DNA of 64,000 nucleotides from Pseudomonas sp. dw_612. GTDB lineage: Bacteria; Pseudomonadota; Gammaproteobacteria; Pseudomonadales; Pseudomonadaceae. The notes beneath the pieces were generated by a model. That model saw nothing but the letters and a program-made list of their open reading frames with translations, was not told the origin of the DNA and searched no databases. Location of the stretch: positions 1 through 64,000 of the forward strand of contig NZ_JAAVVC010000005.1 in assembly GCF_018449725.1 (NCBI RefSeq). Direction: 5' to 3'. The position numbers and the translations under genes were made by a program. How positions within the stretch are numbered: the stretch's first letter is position 1; the number at the start of each line of letters is the position of its first letter. Below are positions 19,941 to 28,214 of the stretch, in pieces.

Positions 19941-21179
19941 ATGGATAGCCTGTTAGCTTATAAAAACGCCTTACCTGATATTGATCTGTTTTGCCCAACG
20001 TTCCAGCAGGATCCGTACAGCCTGTATGCGCGCCTGAGGGAAGAACAGCCAGTCTACTGGAGCGAGCAGATTCAAGCGTGGATCGTGACTCGCCATGAAG
20101 ATGTATTGGCGGCTTTGCATGATCAACGCATCAGCGCGAATCGGATCGTTCCGCGCATGCAGCAACTGTCGCCGGCGTTAAGAAAACGATTCCAGCCGCT
20201 GGAGAACATCTTATCGATGTGGCCATTGATGTTGGAACGACCGACACACACTCGGCTTCGTGCGCTGATCAATAAAGCCATGACCCCAACCATCGTCAAA
20301 AGCTTTCTGCCGGCCATTCAGCGGCAGGTGGATGTCCTGCTCGACGCGGCATTCGATCACGCGGGCGTGGATGCGATCACAGAACTGGCCCGCCCCTTTC
20401 CGCTCAATGTGGTTTGCGAAATTATCGGCGCGCCCCACGCGGGAAGAGATCTACTGAAACAATGTGCGGTCGATATCGTCAATTTTTTTGGCTGCCCGCC
20501 GCACTTGTATGTGGAACGCGCAGACGCCGCCATGCGGAGCGTCATTACAACCATGGAATTTTTGCGCGAAACCGTTCGCCAGCGCCGCCGTGCACCTGAA
20601 AACGATCTCATCACCGCACTGATCGAGGCCCAGGAGCGTAACGCCGTCATGAGCGAGGACGAGGTTCTCGCGACCTGCCTGATGATGGTTTTCGCAGGGT
20701 TCGAAACCACCACCAACCTGATCGGCAACGGCTTGCTGCTCCTGCTGCAATACCCGGAAGAACAGCAAAAACTACGTGAAAACCCTCTGCTGATGCGCAG
20801 TGCCATTAGCGAGATGCTGCGCTTCGAAAGCCCTGTACAACGGCTGTCGCGCATGGCGATTGAGGACTTCAAGTTCAAGGAGGCCAACATTCGACGTGGC
20901 GACTTGATCTTCTTGATGGTGGCATCGGCCAACAGGGATGAACGCGTTTTCGGCGCCGCGGACCGTTTTGACATCGCCAGGGACACCAAGGGTCATCTAG
21001 CTTTTGGTCACTCAATCCACCTGTGCCCCGGTAATACATTGGCGCAACTTGAGGCGAAAGTCTTCTTCACCGAATTAATTCGTCGAGCCCCCCGCATACA
21101 CCTGAACACCGATATGCCTGAATGGCAAATCAACCTGTCTGTCCGCTCACTGGAACAACTGCCGATCTCGTTTTCTTAA
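19941..21179 (+). CDS. Cytochrome P450
   Basis: The 412-residue soluble bacterial P450 has the I-helix motif FAGFETTTN, the ExxR motif in SEMLR, and the heme loop FGHSIHLCPGN with cysteine ligand C362. The usual fourth Gly of FGxGxHxC is Ser here. It is class I in type, so it needs ferredoxin and reductase from elsewhere. It lies 39 bases after the SDR gene. A hydroxylation or epoxidation of the cluster's product is inferred; the substrate is unknown. Confidence 0.94.
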   Translation: MDSLLAYKNALPDIDLFCPTFQQDPYSLYARLREEQPVYWSEQIQAWIVTRHEDVLAALHDQRISANRIVPRMQQLSPALRKRFQPLENILSMWPLMLERPTHTRLRALINKAMTPTIVKSFLPAIQRQVDVLLDAAFDHAGVDAITELARPFPLNVVCEIIGAPHAGRDLLKQCAVDIVNFFGCPPHLYVERADAAMRSVITTMEFLRETVRQRRRAPENDLITALIEAQERNAVMSEDEVLATCLMMVFAGFETTTNLIGNGLLLLLQYPEEQQKLRENPLLMRSAISEMLRFESPVQRLSRMAIEDFKFKEANIRRGDLIFLMVASANRDERVFGAADRFDIARDTKGHLAFGHSIHLCPGNTLAQLEAKVFFTELIRRAPRIHLNTDMPEWQINLSVRSLEQLPISFS

Positions 21180-21214
21180 TTGAAATGCTAGAGCGACGCA
21201 CAGAGGTAAACGTC

Positions 21215-21244
21215 ATGTTATTGAACCGGATATTGAACACATGA
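21215..21244 (+). CDS. Nine-codon leader minigene (MLLNRILNT) coupled to the lipocalin-like gene
   Basis: AGAGGT at 21202 precedes an ATG at 21215 whose frame ends in a TGA that overlaps the next gene's ATG (ATGA at 21241-21244). The lipocalin-like gene has no good ribosome-binding site of its own, so coupling through this minigene would explain its translation. This is inference from spacing only; no family is known for the peptide. Confidence 0.35.
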   Translation: MLLNRILNT

Positions 21245-21678
21245 ATAGAAACCGTGATTACCTTAACTTATTCGGCGCCTGGCAATTGGTTGAATATAGC
21301 GTCAATGCTCCGGGTTCCACTCAGATCAAATTTCCTTTCGGGCACGATGCTCAAGGTCTTATCGTTTATAGCGACACTCACATGAGTGTGCAAATCATGC
21401 GACGAGATCATCAGCTGCAGGATAACGGCCCGTCGAAAGAAAACCTCGCCGCCCCCGCCTTGACAGGTTTTATGGCCTACGCGGGGGCTTATACACTCGA
21501 CTTTTATAACTCCCTGGTCACCCACCATGTTGAACACAGTTCAAACCCTAACTGGATAGGCACATACCAATCCCGTCATGTCACCTTTAAAGGCAATCTG
21601 CTGACCTTACAAACTGCGGAACCCCTATTGATTGATGGAGAGTACGTTAACGCGGCCTTGACGTGGCGAAAGTTGTGA
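21241..21678 (+). CDS. Lipocalin-like domain protein
   Basis: The 145-residue protein without a signal peptide resembles the lipocalin-like family found beside oxidative tailoring genes in secondary-metabolite clusters: it starts with FGAWQLVEYS, contains GLIVYSDTHMSVQIM, and ends with LTWRKL. It could bind or cyclise a hydrophobic intermediate, but the function is not known. It sits between the P450 and the thioesterase-like gene. Confidence 0.78.
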   Translation: MNRNRDYLNLFGAWQLVEYSVNAPGSTQIKFPFGHDAQGLIVYSDTHMSVQIMRRDHQLQDNGPSKENLAAPALTGFMAYAGAYTLDFYNSLVTHHVEHSSNPNWIGTYQSRHVTFKGNLLTLQTAEPLLIDGEYVNAALTWRKL

Positions 21679-21702
21679 AACCTTTTACTGATGGAGCCCC
21701 GT

Positions 21703-22236
21703 ATGAGCACAGCGAGTGAAACCAGAACGAGTGTAAGAACCCGGGTCTCGGAAAGTTCGATGCACCTGGCCTTGAACCCTTACACACCCGAATGCCGTTA
21801 CCTCAAATCGGCACAAAAAGTCATTTCTTCCGAAGTCCCCGATATCGTACTCAACGCGGAGTTTTCAATACCCAGGTCGTTCTATATTGAATCGACAGGA
21901 CACTTCAATGCCGTCGAGGCCAATATCTGCCTGAATCAAATGTCTTACTTACTATTTGCGGAGTTTGTCGCCCAGCGTTTTACCCATCCTTTTTGGGAAA
22001 AGCTCGGCACATTCGACCTCGAAGAGTTCAAGGAAAAACAACTGGCCAAGATGTTCATCATTTCCTTGTCTTCGCGCTTCCGTAAATCGCTGGATGCACG
22101 GGCCTTTCCGGGGCGTATTCGCTGGAAAGGCCTATCGATGAAGATGGGCCTGACGCTCTGCCAGGCCGATTTCGGTTTCGGACACGGTTACGACAGTGCC
22201 TACGGCGACGTGGTTTTCGCCATCCCCAGCCATTAA
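21703..22236 (+). CDS. FcoT/ScoD-like thioesterase
   Basis: The 177-residue protein resembles M. tuberculosis FcoT (Rv0098) and Streptomyces ScoD: PYTPECRYLKSAQ, then the near-identical core STGHFNAVEANICLNQ, and SSRFRKSLDARAF. In known isonitrile pathways this thioesterase-fold enzyme adds glycine to the beta-carbon of an alpha,beta-unsaturated acyl thioester and releases the N-carboxymethyl-3-amino acid. GGAG lies six bases before the ATG at 21703. Followed by two Fe/2-oxoglutarate oxygenases, one of them ScoE-like, it gives the cluster its isonitrile signature. The resemblance rests on remembered sequences. Confidence 0.8.
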   Translation: MSTASETRTSVRTRVSESSMHLALNPYTPECRYLKSAQKVISSEVPDIVLNAEFSIPRSFYIESTGHFNAVEANICLNQMSYLLFAEFVAQRFTHPFWEKLGTFDLEEFKEKQLAKMFIISLSSRFRKSLDARAFPGRIRWKGLSMKMGLTLCQADFGFGHGYDSAYGDVVFAIPSH

Positions 22237-22265
22237 TCACACCCACTGTATAAAAGGGAAAACCA

Positions 22266-23273
22266 ATGACGACCCTGGATATCGCTTTGCCTGAAGGTTT
22301 GACGGCCGAACGCCTGTCTACTCAACATCCTTTCCTGCTGGTACATGCCGAGGCCGGCGTGCCCTTCGATGAGTGGACGCGCCAACACCGCGATGCACTG
22401 CGGGCCATCCTGCTGCGTCACGGCGCGGTGCAGATCCGTGGCCTGGACCTGAACAAGCAGCGCTTTGGCGCCATGGGGAAAATCCTCGAACCCGAAGCGA
22501 TCGACTACACCGGAGGCATAGGGCCTCGCCACCTGGTCGAGGATGACGTATTCACCTCCACCGACCTGCCGCCAGCGGTCGGACTCGCCTCCCACAACGA
22601 AATGTCCTACGGATCAATCTGGCCAATGCGGGTGCTGTTCTTCTGTGAAGAGGCACCGGAGTCGGGTGGAGCGACAACCGTCTGCGACGCCCGGCGGATG
22701 TTCGACTGTTTACCGACTGAAATACGCGACGAGTTCCTGACACGGGGTATCCGTTATGTCAGGAACTACTCGAAACGGGTTCCCTACAAAACCATTCAGG
22801 AAACCTTCGGCACCACCGACCGCGAGCAGATAGACGCCTTCTGCAAGAAAAACAATATCGAAACCCAATGGCTCGGCGATGACGCACTGCAACTGCGTCA
22901 GTATGGCCCGGCCATCCGCAAACACCCCGAAACCGGCGACAGCGTGTTCTTCAACACCCTGGCCCTATGGCACCCCGCCTATTGGCTGGACATCATGCGC
23001 CGCGTCTACCCCGGCGCCCCCGAGCCACAAACCGCCAACGATCTTTGGCAGGACGCGCAATACGGCGACGGCGGCGAGATCCCTTTTACGGTGGTTATGC
23101 ACATCCTCGCCGCTTACGAGGAACAGGAATATGACGTTTCCTGGCAAAAGGGCGATGTGCTGTACATCGACAACATGCTGGCCTCCCACGGGCGCAAGCC
23201 TTTCTCCGGGAAACGCTCGATTCTCGCCTCCTTCCGTCAACCGCTCAAAGCCAGCGACATCCAAGCCGATTGA
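22266..23273 (+). CDS. TauD/clavaminate-synthase-like Fe(II)/2-oxoglutarate oxygenase
   Basis: The 335-residue enzyme has facial-triad residues H110-x-E112 in HNEMSYGSIWP and distal H308 in ASHGRKPFSGKRSI. The Glu in place of Asp is typical of the clavaminate synthase and SyrP branch, which hydroxylates or desaturates amino-acid-like substrates, often in secondary metabolism. AAAAGGGA precedes the ATG. It is distinct from the second oxygenase that follows, so it probably tailors the product rather than making the isonitrile. Confidence 0.88.
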   Translation: MTTLDIALPEGLTAERLSTQHPFLLVHAEAGVPFDEWTRQHRDALRAILLRHGAVQIRGLDLNKQRFGAMGKILEPEAIDYTGGIGPRHLVEDDVFTSTDLPPAVGLASHNEMSYGSIWPMRVLFFCEEAPESGGATTVCDARRMFDCLPTEIRDEFLTRGIRYVRNYSKRVPYKTIQETFGTTDREQIDAFCKKNNIETQWLGDDALQLRQYGPAIRKHPETGDSVFFNTLALWHPAYWLDIMRRVYPGAPEPQTANDLWQDAQYGDGGEIPFTVVMHILAAYEEQEYDVSWQKGDVLYIDNMLASHGRKPFSGKRSILASFRQPLKASDIQAD

Positions 23274-23328
23274 GCACCTCTAACCACCACGTCCCTCATT
23301 ACGCATAGGACGATGCAAAGGAGTAGTC

Positions 23329-24180
23329 ATGGAATTCTCGGTAACACCGAACAGCACCATGGGTGCCGCAATCAGTCATGTCGACGTCCTGACCTTGCAG
23401 CCGAACGACATCAAGCAACTGCTTGAACTCGTGTACGAGCACAAGTTAGTGGTCGTCAAGCATCAGAAATTGGACAGACAAGGTTACGTAACCTTTTCAC
23501 GTCTGCTGGGGACCCCTCAGGTTTACCCCCAAGCCAACTACCATCATCCCGATTTTCCGGAAATTTTCGTCTCGTCCAACGTGCCCGAAAATGGCAAGAA
23601 AGTCGGGGTATCCGGCACGGGTCGATACTGGCACACCGACTGTCAGTTCCTGGGCACTCCCCTGCCCCTGACCACCTTGCTGCCACAAATCTGTGCCGGC
23701 GGCCGCGCCACGGAATACATCGACATGGTGGCCGTCTACGAGGCCTTGCCTCACGAGTTGCGTGAACTGGTGGACGGCCGCGATGCCATTCACGAGGGTA
23801 AATGGCGCTACAAAATCCAGGAGGAGGATATCGATCGGGCCCTCATCGATATCCTCGAGGAGAAAGGCAAGCTGGCGCCAGCCGTGCGCCACCCCGCAGT
23901 GATCACCCACCCGGTGACTGGCAAACGGGCGCTGTACATCAGCAGCGGCTTCACCGTGGCGCTGGCGGACCTTTCCAGCGAGGAAAGCGCTGCCGGACTG
24001 AATGCCTTGATCAGCTTTATCGAGAAACCCGAGCACCTCTACAAGCATCTGTGGGAAGAAGGCGACCTGCTGATCTGGGACAACCGGGTCACCGTGCACC
24101 GGTCTTCCGAGCTGGCCAAGGGCGAAAAGAGCGTGAGCTACCGCATCGGTGTCTACGACGACAAACCCTTCTACCGTTAA
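23329..24180 (+). CDS. ScoE/Rv0097-like Fe(II)/2-oxoglutarate oxygenase (candidate isonitrile synthase)
   Basis: The 283-residue TauD-fold enzyme has H102-x-D104 and distal H257 as iron ligands and R272 for 2-oxoglutarate. The block NYHHPDFPEIFVSS (from N70) closely matches remembered M. tuberculosis Rv0097, as does the RYKIQ segment with K162, which aligns with the substrate lysine of ScoE. ScoE-type enzymes convert an N-carboxymethyl-3-amino acid to an isonitrile by two oxidations and decarboxylation. One position differs: after HxD the ScoE family has Tyr, here Cys105. AAAGGAG precedes the ATG. The partner thioesterase is two genes upstream. Confidence 0.82.
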   Translation: MEFSVTPNSTMGAAISHVDVLTLQPNDIKQLLELVYEHKLVVVKHQKLDRQGYVTFSRLLGTPQVYPQANYHHPDFPEIFVSSNVPENGKKVGVSGTGRYWHTDCQFLGTPLPLTTLLPQICAGGRATEYIDMVAVYEALPHELRELVDGRDAIHEGKWRYKIQEEDIDRALIDILEEKGKLAPAVRHPAVITHPVTGKRALYISSGFTVALADLSSEESAAGLNALISFIEKPEHLYKHLWEEGDLLIWDNRVTVHRSSELAKGEKSVSYRIGVYDDKPFYR

Positions 24181-24192
24181 AGGGACGTGTTT

Positions 24193-24831
24193 ATGTACCT
24201 TCCGCCGCTTTTTGAAGAAAAGGACCTTTCCGTACTGCGCGAAGCTGTACGGCTGATCGGACTCGGCACTCTGGTGACCTTTCGCGAGGGTGACCTTGAG
24301 GTCAGCCATGTCCCGATGCTGCTCGACGAACAGGAAGACGGCTCGCTGCGCCTGCTGGGGCACCTGTCACGCAACAACCCGCAGTTCCTGCCCAACGCGC
24401 CGGACAATCGGGCCCTGGCCATGTTCGTGGGACCGAACGCGTATGTCTCACCACGCTGGTATCCCGGCACGAGCGAGTCCGGGCGAACGGTACCCACGTG
24501 GAACTACCAGGCCGTGCATGTCCATGGCCCGATCCGCTTCTTCGAGGAGACGGAAAGGATCATCGAACTGCTCGCTTACCAGACAAGGCAGCAGGAGTCC
24601 TCACGGGCCTGTCCCTGGAGCATGAACGAGGCGCCGGATGACCATATCCACAGCATGGCGAAGAACGTGGTCGGGTTCGAGATTCCGGTTGAACGTATCG
24701 AGGGCAAATGGAAGATGAGCCAATACGCATCCCTGGCGGACCGCCAAGGAGCCATCGATGGTTTGAGAACCGAGAACCGCGAAAGCGCGACGGCACTGGC
24801 GGTGATCATGGAGGGACATCTTCAGCGCTAA
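24193..24831 (+). CDS. PaiB-like FMN-binding protein
   Basis: The 212-residue protein has the split-barrel flavin-binding fold of the PaiB family: MYLPPLFEEKD start, HLSRNNPQF, AMFVGPNAYVSPRWY, TWNYQAVHVHG and KWKMSQ. The ATG at 24193 has AGGGA seven bases upstream; a GTG six bases earlier is less likely. Some PaiB relatives are annotated as regulators or as flavoprotein oxidoreductases. As last gene of the oxygenase cluster it may supply reduced flavin or give self-protection; neither is shown. Confidence 0.85.
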   Translation: MYLPPLFEEKDLSVLREAVRLIGLGTLVTFREGDLEVSHVPMLLDEQEDGSLRLLGHLSRNNPQFLPNAPDNRALAMFVGPNAYVSPRWYPGTSESGRTVPTWNYQAVHVHGPIRFFEETERIIELLAYQTRQQESSRACPWSMNEAPDDHIHSMAKNVVGFEIPVERIEGKWKMSQYASLADRQGAIDGLRTENRESATALAVIMEGHLQR

Positions 24832-24842
24832 GGCAATAACTC

Positions 24843-24877
24843 TGAGACTCGACGCGCAGCGGGAGGGCTGCGTGTCT
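24843..24877 (+). terminator. Hairpin after the oxygenase cluster
   Basis: GAGACTCGACGCGCAGC pairs imperfectly with GCTGCGTGTCTCG around GGGAGG; an A-rich tract follows about 20 bases later rather than a U-run. It is the most likely transcript end for the plus-strand cluster. From here to 25103 no gene is supported. Confidence 0.4.
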
Positions 24878-25102
24878 CGACGTAGCGCGCCCCCATAAAA
24901 AAATATTATTCAAACACAAGCGAATCGCTCTTGCGTTCAGATCACCTTCAACAGGATCAGGAGAGCGTGTCATGGAGACGAACAGCACACGTTTTTACCC
25001 AGCAGGTGCAAGTGGATAGCAAGGAGACTCTAAACATCCAGGATGAGCCAGGTTTACCGTGCTACACACCCTCCATCCCCACGCGCCCACTAAACGGCAG
25101 GC

Positions 25103-25145
25103 AAAAAAAAATCCGGAAATCCTCACTTGCGTGGGCCTTCCAGAC
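25103..25145 (-). terminator. Intrinsic terminator of tRNA-Lys
   Basis: On the minus strand, TCTGGAA and TTTCCGGA form a stem with one mismatch, followed by an uninterrupted U-run (complement of the A-run at 25103-25111). It lies about 20 bases after the CCA end of the tRNA. Confidence 0.7.
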
Positions 25146-25165
25146 TTTTAAAACTGCTACAAAAA

Positions 25166-25241
25166 TGGTGGGTCGTGTGGGATTCGAACCTACGACCAAT
25201 TGGTTAAAAGCCAACTGCTCTACCAACTGAGCTAACGACCC
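25166..25241 (-). tRNA. tRNA-Lys (TTT)
   Basis: The 76-base cloverleaf begins GGGTCGTTAGCTCAGTTGG and has the T-loop GGTTCGAATCC and an encoded CCA. The anticodon TTT is at 25206-25208. It lies upstream of queC-queE-cpoB-pal, the same position as a P. aeruginosa tRNA-Lys known to serve as an attachment site for integrative islands. Its 3' end faces the accessory oxygenase cluster. Confidence 0.98.
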
Positions 25242-25304
25242 GCTGTGTGGTGGCGCGTATAATACTGATTTTTAAGGACTATTCAACACTTAATTTGAAG
25301 TAAA

Positions 25305-25997
25305 TCAAAAATAAGGGGTTGGGTCACTGATTCCGGCGGCTGCGAAGCCTTCTGCACGCAGGCGGCAGCTGTCGCATTTACCGCAGGCATAGCCTTTATC
25401 GTCGGCCTGATAGCACGAAACCGTCAGCCCGTAATCGACGCCCAGCTTCACGCCCGCCTCGACGATCTGTGCCTTGCTCAGGTTTTGCAGCGGGGCCTGG
25501 ATACGGAAACCGTTGCCCTCGACACCGGCCTTGGTCGCCAGATTGGCCATGCGCTCGAAGGACTCGATGAACTCGGGACGGCAGTCCGGGTAACCGGAGT
25601 AGTCCACCGCGTTCACACCGATAAAGATGTCGCGAGCGCCAAGCACTTCGGCCCAACCCAAGGCCAGGGACAGGAATACGGTGTTGCGCGCCGGCACGTA
25701 AGTTACCGGAATGCCTTCACCTGGCGTTTCCGGAATATCGATGCTGGTGTCGGTCAGTGCCGAGCCGCCCATGCCATTCAGGTTCAGGCCGATCACTTTG
25801 TGCTCGACCACACCCAGGTCGCGGGCGACACGCGCGGCGGCGTGCAATTCAGCGTGGGAACGCTGACCGTAGTCGAAGCTCATGGTGTAGCAGGCGTAGC
25901 CTTCAGCGCGAGCCATGGCCACGACCGTCGCCGAGTCCAGGCCGCCGGACAGCAGGATCACCGCACGTTTTTCGGTCGTGTTCAGTTGTTCAGTCAT
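25305..25997 (-). CDS. queC: 7-cyano-7-deazaguanine synthase
   Basis: The 230-residue enzyme makes preQ0 from 7-carboxy-7-deazaguanine for queuosine synthesis. The PP-loop [13 protein letters not shown] is at the N-terminus and the zinc site ([17 protein letters not shown]) at the C-terminus. The ATG at 25997 begins [13 protein letters not shown]; longer readings run back into queE. The start is one base after the queE stop. Confidence 0.97.
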   Translation of the reverse strand: MTEQLNTTEKRAVILLSGGLDSATVVAMARAEGYACYTMSFDYGQRSHAELHAAARVARDLGVVEHKVIGLNLNGMGGSALTDTSIDIPETPGEGIPVTYVPARNTVFLSLALGWAEVLGARDIFIGVNAVDYSGYPDCRPEFIESFERMANLATKAGVEGNGFRIQAPLQNLSKAQIVEAGVKLGVDYGLTVSCYQADDKGYACGKCDSCRLRAEGFAAAGISDPTPYF

Positions 25998-25998
25998 A

Positions 25999-26646
25999 TC
26001 AGCGCCCCGGCTCGTCATTCCAAAGATATTTATGCAGCTGCAATTGCAGACGCACTGGCAAGTTGTCCGCCACCACCCAGTCCGCCAGATCCCGCGCATT
26101 CAGGTCATGGTGGCTTGGGGAGAACAGCACTTCGCCGGCACGTCGATCAAGACCGTACTGAATCAGTTTGGACACAGCCCAGTCGTAGTCTTCCCGGGAG
26201 CAGATGACAAACTTCACCTGGTCGTTGCGGGTCAGCAGTTCGATGTTCTCGTAGCGGTTGCGGTGCGCTTCTTTCGAACCTGGGGTTTTCAGGTCGACGA
26301 CGCGACTGACCCGGGAATCTACCGCCGAGATGTCGAGCGCACCACTGGTTTCCAGTGACACTTCGTAACCGGCGTCGCACAACTGCTTGAGCAATGGGAT
26401 GGCATTCGGTTGCGCCAACGGCTCACCGCCGGTGACACAAACGTAACGCGGGCGGAAACCGGCCACTTGCTCAAGGATATCGTCGAGGGGGCGAATGGTG
26501 CCGCCAGTGAACGCGTAAGCGCTGTCGCAGTATTGGCAACGCAATGGGCAACCGGTCAGGCGCACGAAAACAGTGGGCAGCCCGGCAGTCCGCGTTTCCC
26601 CCTGCAACGAGTAGAAAACTTCGGTAATTCTCAATGTGTCTTGCAT
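25999..26646 (-). CDS. queE: 7-carboxy-7-deazaguanine synthase (radical SAM)
   Basis: The 215-residue radical SAM enzyme acts just before QueC in queuosine synthesis. The cluster motif is C-x3-C-x2-C in [12 protein letters not shown], and [12 protein letters not shown] is the family N-terminus. A GTG nine bases upstream of the chosen ATG is an alternative; neither has a good Shine-Dalgarno. It is paired tightly with queC. Confidence 0.96.
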   Translation of the reverse strand: MQDTLRITEVFYSLQGETRTAGLPTVFVRLTGCPLRCQYCDSAYAFTGGTIRPLDDILEQVAGFRPRYVCVTGGEPLAQPNAIPLLKQLCDAGYEVSLETSGALDISAVDSRVSRVVDLKTPGSKEAHRNRYENIELLTRNDQVKFVICSREDYDWAVSKLIQYGLDRRAGEVLFSPSHHDLNARDLADWVVADNLPVRLQLQLHKYLWNDEPGR

Positions 26647-26764
26647 AGTCGCCACGGGCGTAACAGCTAAACAGGCTGTCCGCCTCCGTCAGGCTCTTCA
26701 AGGAACCCCGCCAACGCGCGAATCCCAAAAAGCGTGTTTCAGAAAAAGGGCGTGAATTCTAACG

Positions 26765-26792
26765 AAAAAACCCGCGACAAGCGCGGGTTTCT
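26765..26792 (-). terminator. Intrinsic terminator after cpoB
   Basis: CCCGCG-ACAAG-CGCGGG is flanked by TTTC on one side and an A-run (minus-strand U-run of six) on the other. It ends the tol-pal-cpoB transcript 22 bases after the stop and separates it from queE. Confidence 0.9.
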
Positions 26793-26812
26793 TCAATTAG
26801 GGTCAAGCAGGC

Positions 26813-27658
26813 TTACATGCGTTGCAGATCGCGTTGAGCCAACTGAGCGGCGGAAGTACCCGGATATTGGGCCACCACCTGTTGCAGAATGCCTTTGACC
26901 TTGTCGGTATGACCCAGTCGGCGCTCTACATCAGCGAGCTTGTACAGCGAGTCAGGCACTTTGGCGTGCTTGGGGTACAGCTGCGAAACCTTGGCAAACG
27001 CCTGACCTGCACCTTGCAGATCGCCCTTGGCCAAGTTCACTTCGCCCAACCAGTACTGGGCATTGCCCGCGTATTGGCTGTTCGGGTATTTGCGCAGGAA
27101 AGCGGCGAAAGCCTGACTGGCCTTGTCGAAATCCTTGGCTTTTATCAGATCGAAGGCTGCATCGTAATACAGTTTTTCCTTCGCCGGATCACCCGGTTCA
27201 CTGCTGGCGGCCGGGGCTTGAGCGGCAGCCGCTCCTGCACCTGCGCCAGCAGCGGCTGCTGCACCGGGGGCATTCAACGTGCCACCGGTGGAAGAATTAT
27301 CAGGAGTGGCGGCTGGTGCAACGCCGGTTCCTATGCGCCGATCAAGATCCTGGTATCGCTCCAGGTTTTCTTGCTTCATGCGCGCTACATCATTTTGCAG
27401 AACTTCGATCACACCTTGTTGGCGTGAGATCTGCTCCTGCATGGATTGCAGTTGGTTGAACAGCTCGCCCTGTGCCGAGACAGGGGCCGAAACCCCTCCC
27501 CCGGCATAGGCGCCGTTCGTACCGTAACCCGCAGGCGGATAACTGCTCCCGCTATTGTTATAACCGGAGTTGTCATCGACCACAGGAACCGCAGCCCACA
27601 CCGCAAGCGGTGCGAGACTGAGAGCCAGAACAGTTACAGCACGACGGCACGTTCGCAT
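26813..27658 (-). CDS. cpoB: Cell division coordinator CpoB (YbgF)
   Basis: The 281-residue periplasmic protein links Tol-Pal action with septal peptidoglycan synthesis. A Sec signal peptide (ending VWAAVPVV) is followed by a coiled-coil trimerisation segment (about 60-105), an Ala-rich low-complexity linker, then TPR repeats (about 160-281: LYYDAAFDLIKAKDFDKA and so on). It is the last gene of the tol-pal operon, with six bases between it and pal. Confidence 0.94.
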   Translation of the reverse strand: MRTCRRAVTVLALSLAPLAVWAAVPVVDDNSGYNNSGSSYPPAGYGTNGAYAGGGVSAPVSAQGELFNQLQSMQEQISRQQGVIEVLQNDVARMKQENLERYQDLDRRIGTGVAPAATPDNSSTGGTLNAPGAAAAAGAGAGAAAAQAPAASSEPGDPAKEKLYYDAAFDLIKAKDFDKASQAFAAFLRKYPNSQYAGNAQYWLGEVNLAKGDLQGAGQAFAKVSQLYPKHAKVPDSLYKLADVERRLGHTDKVKGILQQVVAQYPGTSAAQLAQRDLQRM

Positions 27659-27664
27659 GACGAA

Positions 27665-28162
27665 TTACTTACGCAGTTCGACGCGACGGTTTTGAGCCCA
27701 GGACTGCTCGTCGTTGCCGGTAGCAACTGGACGCTCTTCGCCGTAGGAAACCAGTTCCAGCTGAGCTGGGGAAACACCTTGCAGTACCAGGTAGCGCTGA
27801 ACGGCTTTCGCACGACGCTCGCCCAGTGCCATGTTGTACTCACGAGTACCACGTTCGTCGGTGTTGCCTTCCAGAACAACGCGAGCGCCGTTTGCTTTCA
27901 GGTCTTTAGCGTGAACATCCAGAGCGCGCATGGCTTCTGGCTTCAGGTCCGAGCTATCGTATTCGAAGTAGAAAGTGGTGATTGCGCGCAGAGCAGCTTC
28001 TTCGCTCAGGGAGCCGTCAACTGCACCAGTGTTAGCGCCGTAACCAGCGTTTGGATCAACAGCGCCTTCACCGGCATTGTCGCCGCCTTTGGACGAGCAA
28101 CCTACAGCTACAGCCATGGCCAGAGCCAGCGCAGCAAATTTACCAAACTTCAGCATTTCCAT
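27665..28162 (-). CDS. pal: Peptidoglycan-associated lipoprotein (Pal/OprL)
   Basis: The 165-residue outer-membrane lipoprotein has the lipobox AVGC with the acylated Cys near residue 22, a short linker, then an OmpA-like domain with the peptidoglycan site ([19 protein letters not shown]). AGGAG lies seven bases before the ATG at 28162. It binds TolB and peptidoglycan and keeps the outer membrane attached during constriction. Confidence 0.97.
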   Translation of the reverse strand: MEMLKFGKFAALALAMAVAVGCSSKGGDNAGEGAVDPNAGYGANTGAVDGSLSEEAALRAITTFYFEYDSSDLKPEAMRALDVHAKDLKANGARVVLEGNTDERGTREYNMALGERRAKAVQRYLVLQGVSPAQLELVSYGEERPVATGNDEQSWAQNRRVELRK

Positions 28163-28214
28163 CGTGAAACTCCTAATGAACCCCAGTGTGTTAAGTAAAA
28201 CGTGTAGCGCCGCG

